Shown in pieces: positions 32,810-42,097 of a DNA stretch of 64,000 nt. The position numbers and the translations under genes are program-made. The notes beneath the pieces were generated by a model. The model made no database searches and was not told where the DNA came from. It worked only from the letters and a program-made list of their open reading frames with translations. Source of the stretch: an uncultured Eubacteriales bacterium. GTDB taxonomy: Bacteria; Bacillota; Clostridia; Christensenellales; Borkfalkiaceae. Positions within the stretch are counted from its first letter, which is position 1, and each line of letters begins with the position of its first letter. The stretch is from positions 1 through 64,000 of the forward strand of contig CAJLKN010000001.1 of NCBI GenBank assembly GCA_905207235.1, written 5' to 3'.

Positions 32810-33570
32810 ACGGTGGTCTCGTACTGTTCTATGCTTTCAAACAGCGATGCAACTCCCTGGCTGATACTGTTATTATATAATATGTAATAGTTATAGCCAC
32901 AGACAAGCGCGTTTGCGAGTTCGAAATCGCCGCTTTTCAACGCCTTAGATATTTCGGAAAGCATTTTATAGCCTGCCTCCTTATCTTCTGCGGGAATAGA
33001 ACTTTCCAAAATAAACTGCTTTTCCTGCGCTATCAGAAGGGAAATTTCCGAAAGTATCTGAGACTTCTGCGGATTGGGCTGCACCTCTTTCTGTTCGGGT
33101 TCGGCAACTTCCTGAGCTGCTACGGGTTCGTCTTCAATCTCTTTTGCGAATACGCCGCGTATGATTTTTTCGAGATTATCTATTACCAGATCGCAGAACG
33201 CGTAATAACTGCCGTAAAAACTGCCGTCGTCGGAAAAATATTTCTGTAAAAACCAGTTGAAATTGATTGTATCCCTGTCAATTTCGACCAAAAGGCAAAA
33301 AATAAACGCAAGTTTGTCCTGAACGGACTCGGGCAGAATGACGACGCCGCGGTTGTTAAAACCGTCGGAAACGTCCAAAAGACACTGCGCTTTAGCCGTA
33401 AGATAGTCAAATTCAGTGGATACGGAAGTAAACAACTGATACAGCGTGCGGCTGTTGACAATAGACTTGAGAAGGTCTTTTATCTTGGTCGTTGCCATAA
33501 TAAACTTACAATTTTTTACTTCCTCGCACTTACCGAGAAAATCGTTAATCTGAGATCTGACGTCTTCCAT
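32806..33570 (-). CDS. Conserved-type hypothetical protein, helical
   Basis: 254 residues, not recognised. No signal or membrane segment. Two mostly helical parts (about 1-130 and 170-254) are joined by a low-complexity Glu/Pro/Gln linker (about 140-168). A 4-nt overlap with nudF implies translational coupling. No catalytic motif was seen, and no function is suggested beyond the operon link. Confidence 0.7.
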   Translation of the reverse strand: MEDVRSQINDFLGKCEEVKNCKFIMATTKIKDLLKSIVNSRTLYQLFTSVSTEFDYLTAKAQCLLDVSDGFNNRGVVILPESVQDKLAFIFCLLVEIDRDTINFNWFLQKYFSDDGSFYGSYYAFCDLVIDNLEKIIRGVFAKEIEDEPVAAQEVAEPEQKEVQPNPQKSQILSEISLLIAQEKQFILESSIPAEDKEAGYKMLSEISKALKSGDFELANALVCGYNYYILYNNSISQGVASLFESIEQYETTV

Positions 33571-33645
33571 TTTTCCACCTTGCGTCTGATTTTATACTAT
33601 TATATCACAAAGCTCCGCAAAATAAAATATTTTTAGGCAAATATC

Positions 33646-33674
33646 TTGATTTTAAATTAATAATTATGTATAAT
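33646..33674 (+). promoter_or_regulatory. Promoter of the DUF4364 gene
   Basis: TTGATT and TATAAT 17 bp apart, ending 43 nt before ATG 33718. Confidence 0.6.
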
Positions 33675-33717
33675 AACAGTACTTGTCTTCGGACAAGCGA
33701 TAAGGTTTTTTAAAGTT

Positions 33718-34242
33718 ATGATTAAATCGGGTGAAACTTCCATTAACAAATTAATAATTCTTTTCGTTTTCGATAAAATGGAAAGCGCCCTTTCGGAGAG
33801 AACGATTGTGGACATGTGCTCCTCCTCCAACGAATGGATGGGCTACATGGATTGCGTCAACGTAATTCATAAACTTCTCGACGACAATTTTATCTGCATT
33901 GTAAACCAGGACGATGACACGCTTTACACTATAACACCCGACGGACGCGAGACGCTTGCGAATTTTTACATAAATATACCTAAGAGCGTCAGGGAAGAAA
34001 TTTCAATCTTTGTAAAGAAAAACAGCGCAAAATACAGAAACAGACAGGAATGCCGCTCAGACTATTATCAGAACAAAGACGGCACTTATACTGTTTTTTT
34101 AAAGATTTTAGCTCCCGTACAACCCATGCTGGAACTTAAATTCGTAGTTCCCGACAGGAAGACGGCGAACAAAATATACAAAAAATGGGAAGAAAAAGCC
34201 GCAGACGTTTATTCGGTAATTTACGAAAACCTTTGCGACTGA
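33718..34242 (+). CDS. DUF4364 family protein
   Basis: 174 residues. The N-terminal half looks like a winged helix (about 8-75, ending LYTITPDGRETL). The C-terminal half has a beta segment (DGTYTVFLKIL) and a final helix. The pattern matches the clostridial DUF4364 family, thought to contain PadR-like winged-helix DNA-binding proteins. A transcription-related role is possible but unproven. It precedes the TSCPD gene on the same strand by 43 nt. Confidence 0.8.
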   Translation: MIKSGETSINKLIILFVFDKMESALSERTIVDMCSSSNEWMGYMDCVNVIHKLLDDNFICIVNQDDDTLYTITPDGRETLANFYINIPKSVREEISIFVKKNSAKYRNRQECRSDYYQNKDGTYTVFLKILAPVQPMLELKFVVPDRKTANKIYKKWEEKAADVYSVIYENLCD

Positions 34243-34285
34243 CATTTTTCAATTGATACAGCTTTAAGCTGTAAGGAGGAAGATT

Positions 34286-34552
34286 ATGTTTACATACCAG
34301 ACCAGGGGCACCTGCTCCAGGCAGATTTATTTCGAAGTTGATGACCAGAACAAACTTCACAACGTAAAATTCGTAGGAGGCTGCGGCGGCAACCTTCAGG
34401 GCATAGGCAGACTTGTCGAAGGAAAAGATATTGACGAAGTTGAAAAACTTTTGGCGGGCGTTCTCTGCCGCAATAACACCTCCTGCCCCGACCAGCTGTC
34501 AAAGGCGATTGCAGAGTACAAACGCGTAAAAGCACAAAATAATCAACAATAA
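34286..34552 (+). CDS. TSCPD domain protein (TIGR03905 type)
   Basis: 88 residues from ATG 34286 behind an excellent RBS (AAGGAGG). It begins FTYQTRGTCSRQIYFEV and contains VGGCGGNLQGIGRLVEG and the signature TSCPDQL, which name the family. Stand-alone versions are common in Clostridia and resemble the C-terminal domain of class II ribonucleotide reductases. Their precise function is not known. Confidence 0.88.
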   Translation: MFTYQTRGTCSRQIYFEVDDQNKLHNVKFVGGCGGNLQGIGRLVEGKDIDEVEKLLAGVLCRNNTSCPDQLSKAIAEYKRVKAQNNQQ

Positions 34553-34573
34553 ATCAGAAGTTAAAAATATAAT

Positions 34574-34609
34574 AAAAACTACCAACAGATAGATTTGTTG
34601 GTAGTTTTT
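34574..34609. terminator. Terminator after the TSCPD gene
   Basis: Stem AAAAACTACCAAC/GTTGGTAGTTTTT with a loop of about 10 nt, able to work in both directions. Confidence 0.8.
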
Positions 34610-34674
34610 GTTTAATTAATCAATTATTAAGCTAATTATATATGACATAGTACTTTATAAAATTAAAATAATCA

Positions 34675-35082
34675 TTATTTTATAGCTTTATTCAACGCTT
34701 TTGCGAATTCCGACATGTCGCAACCCATCAACTGAAAATAAAAACACCTGCCCTGATACCCTTCTTCGGGAAGATATCTTATAATATTAAAACCAGAAAA
34801 ATCATTGACTACGTTAACCAATAATCGAACAAACGGCATCCCTTCGTCCTGCTGTTTGCTGTTAAACAGCATTTCAAACCAAAGACCCTTGCGCATATTT
34901 TCGACAGTCATAGCGTTTATGCTAACACCGAATGCAGGCATCTGAATTGCATTGTTCGTCATATCCTCCCAAGCGTTCATTATGTCATTGTACGCAGGAG
35001 AATTCTTTTCGAAGTATGTTTTTTCACCGTCAAGGTATAAGCAGATGCAGTTGCAATTTTTAATAATTTCTTCGAGTTCCAT
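34675..35082 (-). CDS. Hypothetical cytosolic protein
   Basis: 135 residues, not recognised. It begins MELEEIIKNCN with no signal or membrane segment and appears to be a mixed alpha/beta domain. It starts 52 nt after nfnB, beyond a G+C-rich hairpin, so it may be expressed at a lower level from the same transcript. No clear RBS is seen, which lowers confidence. Confidence 0.6.
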   Translation of the reverse strand: MELEEIIKNCNCICLYLDGEKTYFEKNSPAYNDIMNAWEDMTNNAIQMPAFGVSINAMTVENMRKGLWFEMLFNSKQQDEGMPFVRLLVNVVNDFSGFNIIRYLPEEGYQGRCFYFQLMGCDMSEFAKALNKAIK

Positions 35083-35090
35083 ATTATTAT

Positions 35091-35113
35091 TGCGGGCGCT
35101 TTAAGCGCCCGCA
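35091..35113 (-). terminator. Hairpin after nfnB
   Basis: Stem TGCGGGCGCTT/AAGCGCCCGCA followed on the minus strand by AATAATAATATGG, so the T run is poor. It may be a partial terminator between nfnB and the hypothetical gene. Confidence 0.55.
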
Positions 35114-35134
35114 AATCCTTCTTTTTTATATATA

Positions 35135-36550
35135 TTATGCTTTTTTTGATGAAATATATTCGTCGATGGCTTTTGCCGCAGTTTTTCCTGCACCCATGGC
35201 AAGGATAACCGTCGCCGCACCGGTAACAGCGTCGCCGCCGGCATAAACTCCCTCTTTGGAAGTTTTACCGTTCTCATCGACAATAATTCCGCCGTGATTA
35301 TTTACTTCAAGTCCGTCAGTAGTGCTCTTTATAAGCGGATTAGGACTAGTTCCTATCGACATTATAACGCAATCGACGGGAATAACGTATTCGCTCCCCG
35401 GGATTTCCACAGGTCTGCGCCTGCCTTTCTCATCGGGCTCGCCCAGTTTGCACTTTATGACCTTTATGCCCGTAACAAATCCGTTTTTGGGGTCGCGCCT
35501 GTCATCGGGATTGCGATAGCCGAGAATTTCAACGGGATTATTGAGTATTTTGAACTCTATGCCCTCTTCCTCGGCGTGTTCAACTTCTTCCTTTCTTGCG
35601 GGAATTTCTTCCATAGAACGACGGTAAACTATGTAAACGTTCTCTGCACCCAAACGCAAAGCTGTGCGCGCAGCGTCCATCGCCACGTTGCCGCCGCCCA
35701 CTACCGCAACATTTTTGGCGTGCATTACGGGAGTATGGCTTTTTTTATTGTACGCTTTCATCAGGTTGCTTCTTGTGAGGAACTCGTTTGCGGAATAGAC
35801 GCCTTTGAGGCTTTCGCCAGGAATGCCCATAAACCTGGGCAACCCCGCACCCGAACCGATAAACACGGCTTCAAAACCGTCCTCAAAGAGCTCGTCAACA
35901 GTCAGAGTTTTACCTATAACTACATTCGTCTGTATTTCAACGCCGTATTTTTTTAGCGTTTCGACCTCTTTTTGGACTATCGCCTTGGGAAGTCTGAATT
36001 CGGGTATGCCGTAAACGAGCACGCCGCCCGCTGTATGAAGAGCTTCAAAGACAGTAACTTTGTATCCCTTTTTGGCGAGATCTCCCGCACAGGCAAGCCC
36101 CGAAGGACCAGATCCTATAACAGCCACTTTATGTCCGTTTGAAGGCGGAACCTCTATTTCGCCCTTGAAATTATCATTGTGATAATCTGCGACAAAACGT
36201 TCAAGCCTGCCTATCGCCACGGGTTCAAACTTTATGCCGAGAGTGCATTTGCTTTCGCACTGAGTTTCCTGCGGACAAACTCTGCCGCAAACGGCGGGCA
36301 GGGACGAAGACTGCGCGATAACCTGATATGCCCCTTCAAAGTCTTCGTTCTTTATTTTTGCTATAAACTGCGGAATTGAAATGTTGACGGGGCAACCGTC
36401 AACGCAGGGATGATTTTTACACTCAAGGCACCTCTTGGCCTCCGCAACTGCAATTTCAGGAGTGTAGCCTAAGGCAACCTCTTCAAAATTTTTCGCTCTG
36501 ACAGAAGGTTCCTGTACGGGCATTTCGTGTTTTTTAGGTTGAATAGCCAT
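35135..36550 (-). CDS. nfnB: NADPH-binding flavo-iron-sulfur subunit, NfnB/GltA-like
   Basis: 471 residues. The N-terminus binds two [4Fe-4S] clusters (CLECKNHPCVDGCP and CGRVCPQETQCESKC). Two Rossmann domains follow: FAD site IGSGPSGLACAGDLA and NADPH site VVGGGNVAMDAARTALRLG. Such proteins are often annotated as glutamate synthase small subunit. Because a SudB/NfnA-type gene lies 1 nt upstream and no large glutamate synthase subunit is present, the NADH-dependent ferredoxin:NADP+ oxidoreductase (NfnAB) is the better reading. That enzyme bifurcates electrons between NADPH, NAD+ and ferredoxin. RBS AGGAGG. Confidence 0.88.
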   Translation of the reverse strand: MAIQPKKHEMPVQEPSVRAKNFEEVALGYTPEIAVAEAKRCLECKNHPCVDGCPVNISIPQFIAKIKNEDFEGAYQVIAQSSSLPAVCGRVCPQETQCESKCTLGIKFEPVAIGRLERFVADYHNDNFKGEIEVPPSNGHKVAVIGSGPSGLACAGDLAKKGYKVTVFEALHTAGGVLVYGIPEFRLPKAIVQKEVETLKKYGVEIQTNVVIGKTLTVDELFEDGFEAVFIGSGAGLPRFMGIPGESLKGVYSANEFLTRSNLMKAYNKKSHTPVMHAKNVAVVGGGNVAMDAARTALRLGAENVYIVYRRSMEEIPARKEEVEHAEEEGIEFKILNNPVEILGYRNPDDRRDPKNGFVTGIKVIKCKLGEPDEKGRRRPVEIPGSEYVIPVDCVIMSIGTSPNPLIKSTTDGLEVNNHGGIIVDENGKTSKEGVYAGGDAVTGAATVILAMGAGKTAAKAIDEYISSKKA

Positions 36551-37393
36551 TTATTTTACCTCCTGTCTGAAAAGATTGCAGTTTTCTTCGCGCTCATGCC
36601 TTTCAAAGTCGGAATACATAGAAGAACGCTCCATAGCTTCATCAAAATCAACCTCGAAGCCGTCGAAGTCGGGTCCGTCAACGCAGGCAAACTTCGTCTT
36701 GCCGCCGACGGTAAGGCGGCAACCGCCGCACATGCCCGTACCGTCAATCATAATGGGGTTCATGGAGACGGTTGTCTTTATTCCGAAAGGTTTGGTCGTC
36801 GCAACGACAAATTTCATCATTATAAGCGGACCGATTGTTATAACTTCGTCGTAATTTTCGCCGCTTTCGATAGCTTCTTTCAAAGGAACGGTAACCACGC
36901 CCTGTCTGCCGTAACTGCCGTCATCCGTCATAATCGTAAATTTGTCGGAGCAAGCCCTGAACTCATCTTCTAAAATTACAAGGTCTTTATTCCTGAAACC
37001 GACTATGGAGTGCACTTCCGCGCCGAGTTCATGGAATTTCTGCGCAACGGGCAAAGCGATTGCACAGCCCACGCCGCCGCCGACGATGCAGACTTTCTTT
37101 ATCCCGTCGGTTTTTGTAGGGCAACCGAGAGGTCCGACAAAATCTTCTATGTAATCGCCTTCATTCTTGGCGTTGAGCGCCATAGTAGTTCCGCCGACGA
37201 CCTGAAAAATTATTTTAACCGTACCCTCTTTTACGTCGCAACCTGCGATAGTGAGGGGAATTCTCTCGCCGTCCTTATCGACGCGGAGAATTATAAACTG
37301 CCCCGCCTGCCCCTTTTTTGCGACGAGCGGCGCACTTATATCCATCATCGTAACCGTGGGATTTAATACGCGTTTTTTTGCAATTTTATACAT
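36551..37393 (-). CDS. nfnA: FAD/[2Fe-2S] oxidoreductase subunit, NfnA/SudB-like
   Basis: 280 residues. A ferredoxin reductase-type FAD domain (about 1-95, with RIPLTIAGCD) and an NAD domain (CIVGGGVGCAIALPVA) are followed by a C-terminal [2Fe-2S] binding segment. The Cys residues of that segment are in GTGMCGGCRLTV and FACVDGPDFDG. The fold is shared with dihydroorotate dehydrogenase electron-transfer and sulfide dehydrogenase subunits. The partner gene directly downstream makes NfnAB most likely, which fits a fermentative anaerobe that balances NADH, NADPH and ferredoxin. Confidence 0.88.
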   Translation of the reverse strand: MYKIAKKRVLNPTVTMMDISAPLVAKKGQAGQFIILRVDKDGERIPLTIAGCDVKEGTVKIIFQVVGGTTMALNAKNEGDYIEDFVGPLGCPTKTDGIKKVCIVGGGVGCAIALPVAQKFHELGAEVHSIVGFRNKDLVILEDEFRACSDKFTIMTDDGSYGRQGVVTVPLKEAIESGENYDEVITIGPLIMMKFVVATTKPFGIKTTVSMNPIMIDGTGMCGGCRLTVGGKTKFACVDGPDFDGFEVDFDEAMERSSMYSDFERHEREENCNLFRQEVK

Positions 37394-37399
37394 TTACCA

Positions 37400-37651
37400 T
37401 CAATCTCCCTCAGATTTTATGAGTTTTTTAATGCTCTTTATCAGATAGAGCGGAAAGGGCGCATTATAATCTTCGGTTATGCGTACTTCCCTTATTACTC
37501 CTTCCTGCGTATGATTATGCCTGCCGAGCGGCGCAATAACCCTGTCTCCGGGGCGGGCTCCGTCAAAATCGCAGATATACCAGTACAACATTCCCTCGAC
37601 GTTAGGGTCATCGGGAAACTCTACACGCACAAAGCACATTAAGTCATACAT
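37400..37651 (-). CDS. Small conserved-type hypothetical protein
   Basis: About 83 residues if the ATG at 37651 is used; an upstream ATG at 37687 would add 12 residues without an RBS. The segment RPGDRVIAPLGRHNHTQEGV resembles the short beta-barrel found at the N-terminus of PriA helicase and in small clostridial proteins, but no function is established. It lies 6 nt before nfnA and is probably co-transcribed. Confidence 0.65.
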   Translation of the reverse strand: MYDLMCFVRVEFPDDPNVEGMLYWYICDFDGARPGDRVIAPLGRHNHTQEGVIREVRITEDYNAPFPLYLIKSIKKLIKSEGD

Positions 37652-37690
37652 ACAAATAATTATAAATGTTTTTGTAATAAATTGCAATAA

Positions 37691-37720
37691 AATAAGACTT
37701 GCTTTTAAGCAAGTCTTATT
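37691..37720 (-). terminator. Terminator after the phosphotransferase gene
   Basis: A perfect 13-bp palindromic stem (AATAAGACTTGCT/AGCAAGTCTTATT) with a tiny loop and flanking A/T sequence. Confidence 0.75.
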
Positions 37721-37731
37721 ATTTAAATCAA

Positions 37732-38481
37732 TTATTCATAATCGACGACGTCCGTCCATCTGTGCAAAAATTCTTCTTCGTTCTTTTTCGCCGCGGTAAG
37801 CCTTGAAGCCGCCACGATAGGTATCCATTTCTGTACATACTGTTTCGCCGTATCGCTTTTTTTGCAATAAAGGCTGAGGTATTTTTCCGCCAGCTTTTCC
37901 TTGCCTTCGAGATAGAACAGAAGATAAGACCTTGCAACGTCAGCCGAAGCGTTGCCCTGCGTGGCGTGCGACCAGTCGATTATGTAGGGCGTTCCGTCCG
38001 CAGTTATTATTATATTGCTGGGGTTAAAGTCGCCGTGGCAGAGATTATAATGCTTGGGCAGAGCGTCAAGTCTTGTGTGAAGCTCATATCTTATGCTCGC
38101 ATCCAGATTTGTAGCGCTTATTTTAGCCTGCATTTTGTCTTTGAGCTTGTTGAGCATGGGCACTCTTTTCGAAAGAACGGTGCGCTGCAAATCGACAAAC
38201 ATTTCAAGGTATTCATCCTCTTTTTCGGGGTGATCTTTCATCATTTTATCGAGTGTTATGCCCTCGATATAATCCATGACAATCGACCACTTACCGTCCA
38301 CAACCTGAACCGCGTGTATTTTAGGTATGCACAAATCGGTCTCTTCCACGCGCGCCTGATTGAGCGCCTCATTAAGAATGTTTGCTTTTGAATAATCTGC
38401 GTCAAATTCCTTTATGGCGCAATCGCCGTCGCGGTAGAGTTTTTTGCCGGGCATTTCGGCAACCAATATCTTTTCACTCAT
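37732..38481 (-). CDS. Aminoglycoside/choline kinase-fold phosphotransferase
   Basis: 249 residues of the APH superfamily. The catalytic loop is CHGDFNPSNIII (Brenner-type HGD...N) and the metal-binding Asp is in YIIDWSHA. The N-terminal lobe keeps an early Lys in AIKEFDAD and an IVMDYIEGITL hinge. Members phosphorylate small alcohols, sugars or aminoglycosides; the substrate here cannot be told. It follows adhE by 12 nt with a good RBS (AAGGAGG), so it is likely in the adhE transcript. Confidence 0.8.
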   Translation of the reverse strand: MSEKILVAEMPGKKLYRDGDCAIKEFDADYSKANILNEALNQARVEETDLCIPKIHAVQVVDGKWSIVMDYIEGITLDKMMKDHPEKEDEYLEMFVDLQRTVLSKRVPMLNKLKDKMQAKISATNLDASIRYELHTRLDALPKHYNLCHGDFNPSNIIITADGTPYIIDWSHATQGNASADVARSYLLFYLEGKEKLAEKYLSLYCKKSDTAKQYVQKWIPIVAASRLTAAKKNEEEFLHRWTDVVDYE

Positions 38482-38493
38482 AAGTTTTCCTCC

Positions 38494-41103
38494 TTATTTG
38501 CCGTAATAGGCATTCATATACATCTGTTTGATTTCGCTCATCAAAGGATAACGGGGATTTGCGCCAGTGCACTGGTCATCGAACGCCTGCTCGGTCATTT
38601 CGTCGAGGCGATCGAGGAAATCTTTTTCGTCAATACCGTATTCCTTAATAGTCTTTTTAATGCCTACTTTTGCTTTGAGTTCGTCGATAGCACTGATAAG
38701 ATTTTCAAGGCTTTCCTTATCGTTTTTACCGCCTAAACCGAGGCTCTGAGCAACTTCGGCGTACCTTGCAAGCGTCTTGGGATGATCATACTGCGAGAAA
38801 GTACCCATCTTTACGGGCGTTTCGCTCGCGTTGAAGCGAAGAACCTCGTCAATCATAAGAGCGTTCGCAATGCCGTGAGGCAGGTGATGGAACGCGCCGA
38901 GTTTGTGCGCCATTGAATGGCATACTCCGAGGAAGGCATTGGCAAAAGCCATACCTGCCATTGTGGCGGCGTTAGCCATTTTTTCCCTAGCTTCAACGTC
39001 ATTCTGACCGTCTTCGTATGCTCTCGGGAGATATTTGAATATAACTTTTAGCGCCTGAATTGCAAGTCCGTCGGTATAATCTGTTGCCATCATAGAAGCG
39101 TATGCTTCGAGCGCGTGGGTTACGGCGTCTATGCCCGACGCAGCCGTTAGCCCCTTGGGCGCGGACATATGAAGATCGGTATCCACGACAGCCATGTCGG
39201 GCATGAGCTCATAGTCGGCAAGAGGATATTTTATGCCCGTCTTTTCATCGGTGATGACGGCGAAAGGCGTAACTTCCGAACCCGTGCCCGCCGATGTGGG
39301 AATGGCTATAAAGTAAGCCTTTTCTCCCATCTTGGGGAATGTATAAACTCTCTTCCTTATATCTATAAAGCGCATTGCCATATCGAGGAAATCGACGTCG
39401 GGATGCTCATAAAGCACCCACATGATTTTAGCTGCGTCCATCGCAGAGCCGCCGCCGAATGCTATGATGGTATCGGGTTGGAATGCGCGCATCTGTGCAA
39501 CGCCCCCCATCGCGCAGGCGAGCGTGGGATCGGGAGCAACGTTGAAGAATGTTGAATGGTCTATCCCTATTTCGTCAAGTTTTTCGGTTATGCACTTTGT
39601 AAACCCGCTCTGATAAAGAAAACTGTCTGTTACGATAAACGCCTTTTTCTTATTCATCACGGTTTTTAGTTCGTCTAACGCAACGGGCAGACAGCCCTTT
39701 TTGATATAAACTTTTTCGGGCGCCCTGAACCAAAGCATGTTTTCTCTCCTTTCAGCAACTGTTTTAATATTTAAAAGATGTTTTACCCCGACGTTTTCCG
39801 ATACGGAGTTGCCGCCCCACGAACCGCAACCAAGCGTGAGCGAAGGCGTGAGCTTGAAGTTGTAAAGATCGCCTATGCCGCCGTGAGACGAAGGAGTGTT
39901 TACGAGGATACGGCATGTTTTCATCTTCGAGCTGAAATAATTGAGTTTTTCCTGCGATTTATTTACATTGAGGTAGATTGACGAAGTGTGTCCGTAACCG
40001 CCGTCGGCTATGAGCTGTTCGGCTTTTGCGACAGCGTCCTCAAAACTTTCGGACTTATACATTGCGAGAACGGGCGAAAGTTTTTCGTGCGCAAATTCTT
40101 CGCTTATATCCACCGACTGGACTTCGCCTATTAGAATTTTTGCCGTTTCGGGAACTTCGACACCCGAAAGACAAGCAATTTTATACGCGCTCTGCCCGAC
40201 GATTTTTGCGTTGAGCGAGCCGTTAATTATAATGGTCTTGCGCACCTTGTCGAGCTCTTCACCTTTGAGGAAATAGCAACCGCGCGCAGCAAATTCCTTT
40301 TTGACTTTGGAATAAATCTTATCCGAAACTATTACCGACTGTTCGGACGCGCAGATCATGCCGTTATCGAAAGTCTTTGAATGAATAATCGAGCTTACTG
40401 CAAGCTCTATATCAGCGCTTTCGTCTATTATCGCAGGCGTATTGCCAGCGCCGACGCCGAGAGCGGGTTTGCCGGACGAATAAGCCGCCTTTACCATTCC
40501 GGGACCGCCTGTCGCGAGAATTGTATCAGATTCGCGCATCAGGGTATTAGTCATTTCAAGCGAAGGAACGTCAATCCAACTGATTATTCCTTCGGGCGCG
40601 CCCGCTTCAACCGCCGCTTCATAAACGACTTTTGCTGCGGCAATGGTGCTCTTTTTTGCTCTGGGATGAGGGCTTATAATACAGCCGTTTCTCGTCTTGA
40701 GGCATATGAGAGTTTTGAAAATGGCCGTAGAAGTCGGGTTTGTGGTGGGAATTACGGCACCGATGAGCCCGATAGGTTCGGCAATTTTCTTTATGCCATA
40801 AGCCTTATCTTCTTCTATGACGCCGCAGGTTTTAACTGCCTTGTACTTATTATAAATGTACTCGGCAGCGTAGTGATTTTTTATTACTTTGTCTTCAACT
40901 ACGCCCATACCCGTTTCTTCGACGGCGAGTTTTGCGAGAGGTATCCTCTGCTTGTTCGCCGCAATTGCGCAGGCGAGGAAAATTTTATCTACCTGTTCCT
41001 GCGAATAGGTTGAAAAAATCTTCTGCGCCGCTTTCACCCTTTCAATTTCGCGCTCCAGCTTTTCCACGCTGTCGCACAAGCTATAGGTAAATTTGAAATC
41101 CAT
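38494..41103 (-). CDS. adhE: Bifunctional acetaldehyde-CoA/alcohol dehydrogenase
   Basis: 869 residues. Converts acetyl-CoA to ethanol, reoxidising two NADH. The N-terminal aldehyde dehydrogenase half has the catalytic Cys in DNGMICASEQSV and a Gly-rich GVGAGNTPA. The C-terminal half is a group III iron alcohol dehydrogenase with GGGSAMDAAKIMW, SAGTGSEVTPF and the iron-binding GVCHSMAHKLGAFHHLPHG. AdhE forms filaments called spirosomes. It has its own consensus promoter and an RBS (CAGGAG). It marks a fermentative metabolism. Confidence 0.97.
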   Translation of the reverse strand: MDFKFTYSLCDSVEKLEREIERVKAAQKIFSTYSQEQVDKIFLACAIAANKQRIPLAKLAVEETGMGVVEDKVIKNHYAAEYIYNKYKAVKTCGVIEEDKAYGIKKIAEPIGLIGAVIPTTNPTSTAIFKTLICLKTRNGCIISPHPRAKKSTIAAAKVVYEAAVEAGAPEGIISWIDVPSLEMTNTLMRESDTILATGGPGMVKAAYSSGKPALGVGAGNTPAIIDESADIELAVSSIIHSKTFDNGMICASEQSVIVSDKIYSKVKKEFAARGCYFLKGEELDKVRKTIIINGSLNAKIVGQSAYKIACLSGVEVPETAKILIGEVQSVDISEEFAHEKLSPVLAMYKSESFEDAVAKAEQLIADGGYGHTSSIYLNVNKSQEKLNYFSSKMKTCRILVNTPSSHGGIGDLYNFKLTPSLTLGCGSWGGNSVSENVGVKHLLNIKTVAERRENMLWFRAPEKVYIKKGCLPVALDELKTVMNKKKAFIVTDSFLYQSGFTKCITEKLDEIGIDHSTFFNVAPDPTLACAMGGVAQMRAFQPDTIIAFGGGSAMDAAKIMWVLYEHPDVDFLDMAMRFIDIRKRVYTFPKMGEKAYFIAIPTSAGTGSEVTPFAVITDEKTGIKYPLADYELMPDMAVVDTDLHMSAPKGLTAASGIDAVTHALEAYASMMATDYTDGLAIQALKVIFKYLPRAYEDGQNDVEAREKMANAATMAGMAFANAFLGVCHSMAHKLGAFHHLPHGIANALMIDEVLRFNASETPVKMGTFSQYDHPKTLARYAEVAQSLGLGGKNDKESLENLISAIDELKAKVGIKKTIKEYGIDEKDFLDRLDEMTEQAFDDQCTGANPRYPLMSEIKQMYMNAYYGK

Positions 41104-41186
41104 ATGATTACTCCTGAATGGAAAATTTTAATACGTATTTATTTTATGCAATCTCAATTATTTTGCATATTTCTGATATCGATAAA

Positions 41187-41215
41187 ATTATATCAATATG
41201 AATTTTTTCGGTCAA
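41187..41215 (-). promoter_or_regulatory. Promoter of adhE with an overlapping palindrome
   Basis: TTGACC and TATAAT 17 bp apart on the minus strand. An imperfect palindrome GATAT...ATATC (41175-41194) covers the -10 and start site and could be a redox regulator operator, but it is not a clear Rex site. The leader to the ATG is about 75 nt; nothing else is seen in it. Confidence 0.7.
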
Positions 41216-41335
41216 GCGGCAATCGATATTTTTTTACTTAAATAATATTGTGTTCTGTACTACAATATTTAGTTAATATTTTTCAGAAATAGCAGCTATA
41301 TTGTTATAAATAATCGCCACAAAATTTAAGACAAA

Positions 41336-41366
41336 AATATCCCCTACCAAAGTCGGAGGGGATATT
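41336..41366 (-). terminator. Terminator after the XRE regulator gene
   Basis: An imperfect stem AATATCCCCT.../...AGGGGATATT followed by TTTTG on either strand, 10 nt past the stop codon. Confidence 0.75.
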
Positions 41367-41376
41367 TTGAGATTGG

Positions 41377-41982
41377 TCATCTTCCAAGTCGTTTGCGACA
41401 ATAACTTTTTTTGCCGCAGTTGGGGCAGGTTAATTTCCGTTTGAGTAAAGTATGCGCGCCCATAACATAGTCTTTCATAGAAGGAACAAACCTTTCTCCG
41501 CAGTGAGGACATTCGAACACACCTGCTTCCCTGTCGAGCACGCAGGCGGCACCGATACCTGAAACGATAATAATTGCGGCGAGTAAAATTAAAACAATTC
41601 TGAGCCAAAGCGGCATTGTCAGAAGAAGACCTATCAATATAAACCCGACGCCTGAAATGGTTGCTATCATGCCGACGATAAAGGAAAGAATAAGTTTTTT
41701 CTTTGCCTCCTCTCTTTCTTTTACGAAATTGAGCATGTTCTCTTCCGCTTTATTTATGTATTGCTGCCCTTCAAGCCGTTCGCCAGAAAGAAGTTCGTTC
41801 ACGCTGATGCCGAGCAAATCGCAGAGCGGCAACATATTGCCAGCATCGGGAAGACCGTTGCCCGTTTCCCACTTGGATATGGTTTTATCCGATACGCCCA
41901 GCTTTTCTGCCAGTTCGCGCTGAGTGAGCCCTGCCTCTTTTCTCACTTTCTGAATAAACTTTCCCGTTTTTATCTGGTTCAT
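41377..41982 (-). CDS. XRE-family regulator with two membrane helices and a zinc ribbon
   Basis: 201 residues. An N-terminal Cro/C1-type helix-turn-helix (about 8-62, LTQRELAEKLGVSDKTISKW) is followed by a short linker and two hydrophobic helices (about 96-120 and 124-148). A C-terminal zinc-ribbon has Cys pairs CPHC (158-161) and CPNC (186-189). A membrane-tethered transcription factor that responds to an envelope or metal/redox signal is inferred. RBS AAGGAGG. It is monocistronic, with its own terminator, and its targets are unknown. Confidence 0.85.
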   Translation of the reverse strand: MNQIKTGKFIQKVRKEAGLTQRELAEKLGVSDKTISKWETGNGLPDAGNMLPLCDLLGISVNELLSGERLEGQQYINKAEENMLNFVKEREEAKKKLILSFIVGMIATISGVGFILIGLLLTMPLWLRIVLILLAAIIIVSGIGAACVLDREAGVFECPHCGERFVPSMKDYVMGAHTLLKRKLTCPNCGKKSYCRKRLGR

Positions 41983-42097
41983 ATTATTCCTCCTTGCAAC
42001 TATATTTTAAATGCGTAAAAGGCATAAAACAACCCACGAACCGTAGAATTTGAGCTTTTACTGTTTACTTTTTATAAACAATTGTCAAAAACAAAAA

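Noticed and set aside
35135..36550. Glutamate synthase small subunit
   Set aside because: No large GltB-type subunit is nearby and an NfnA-type gene is adjacent, so NfnB is the better call.
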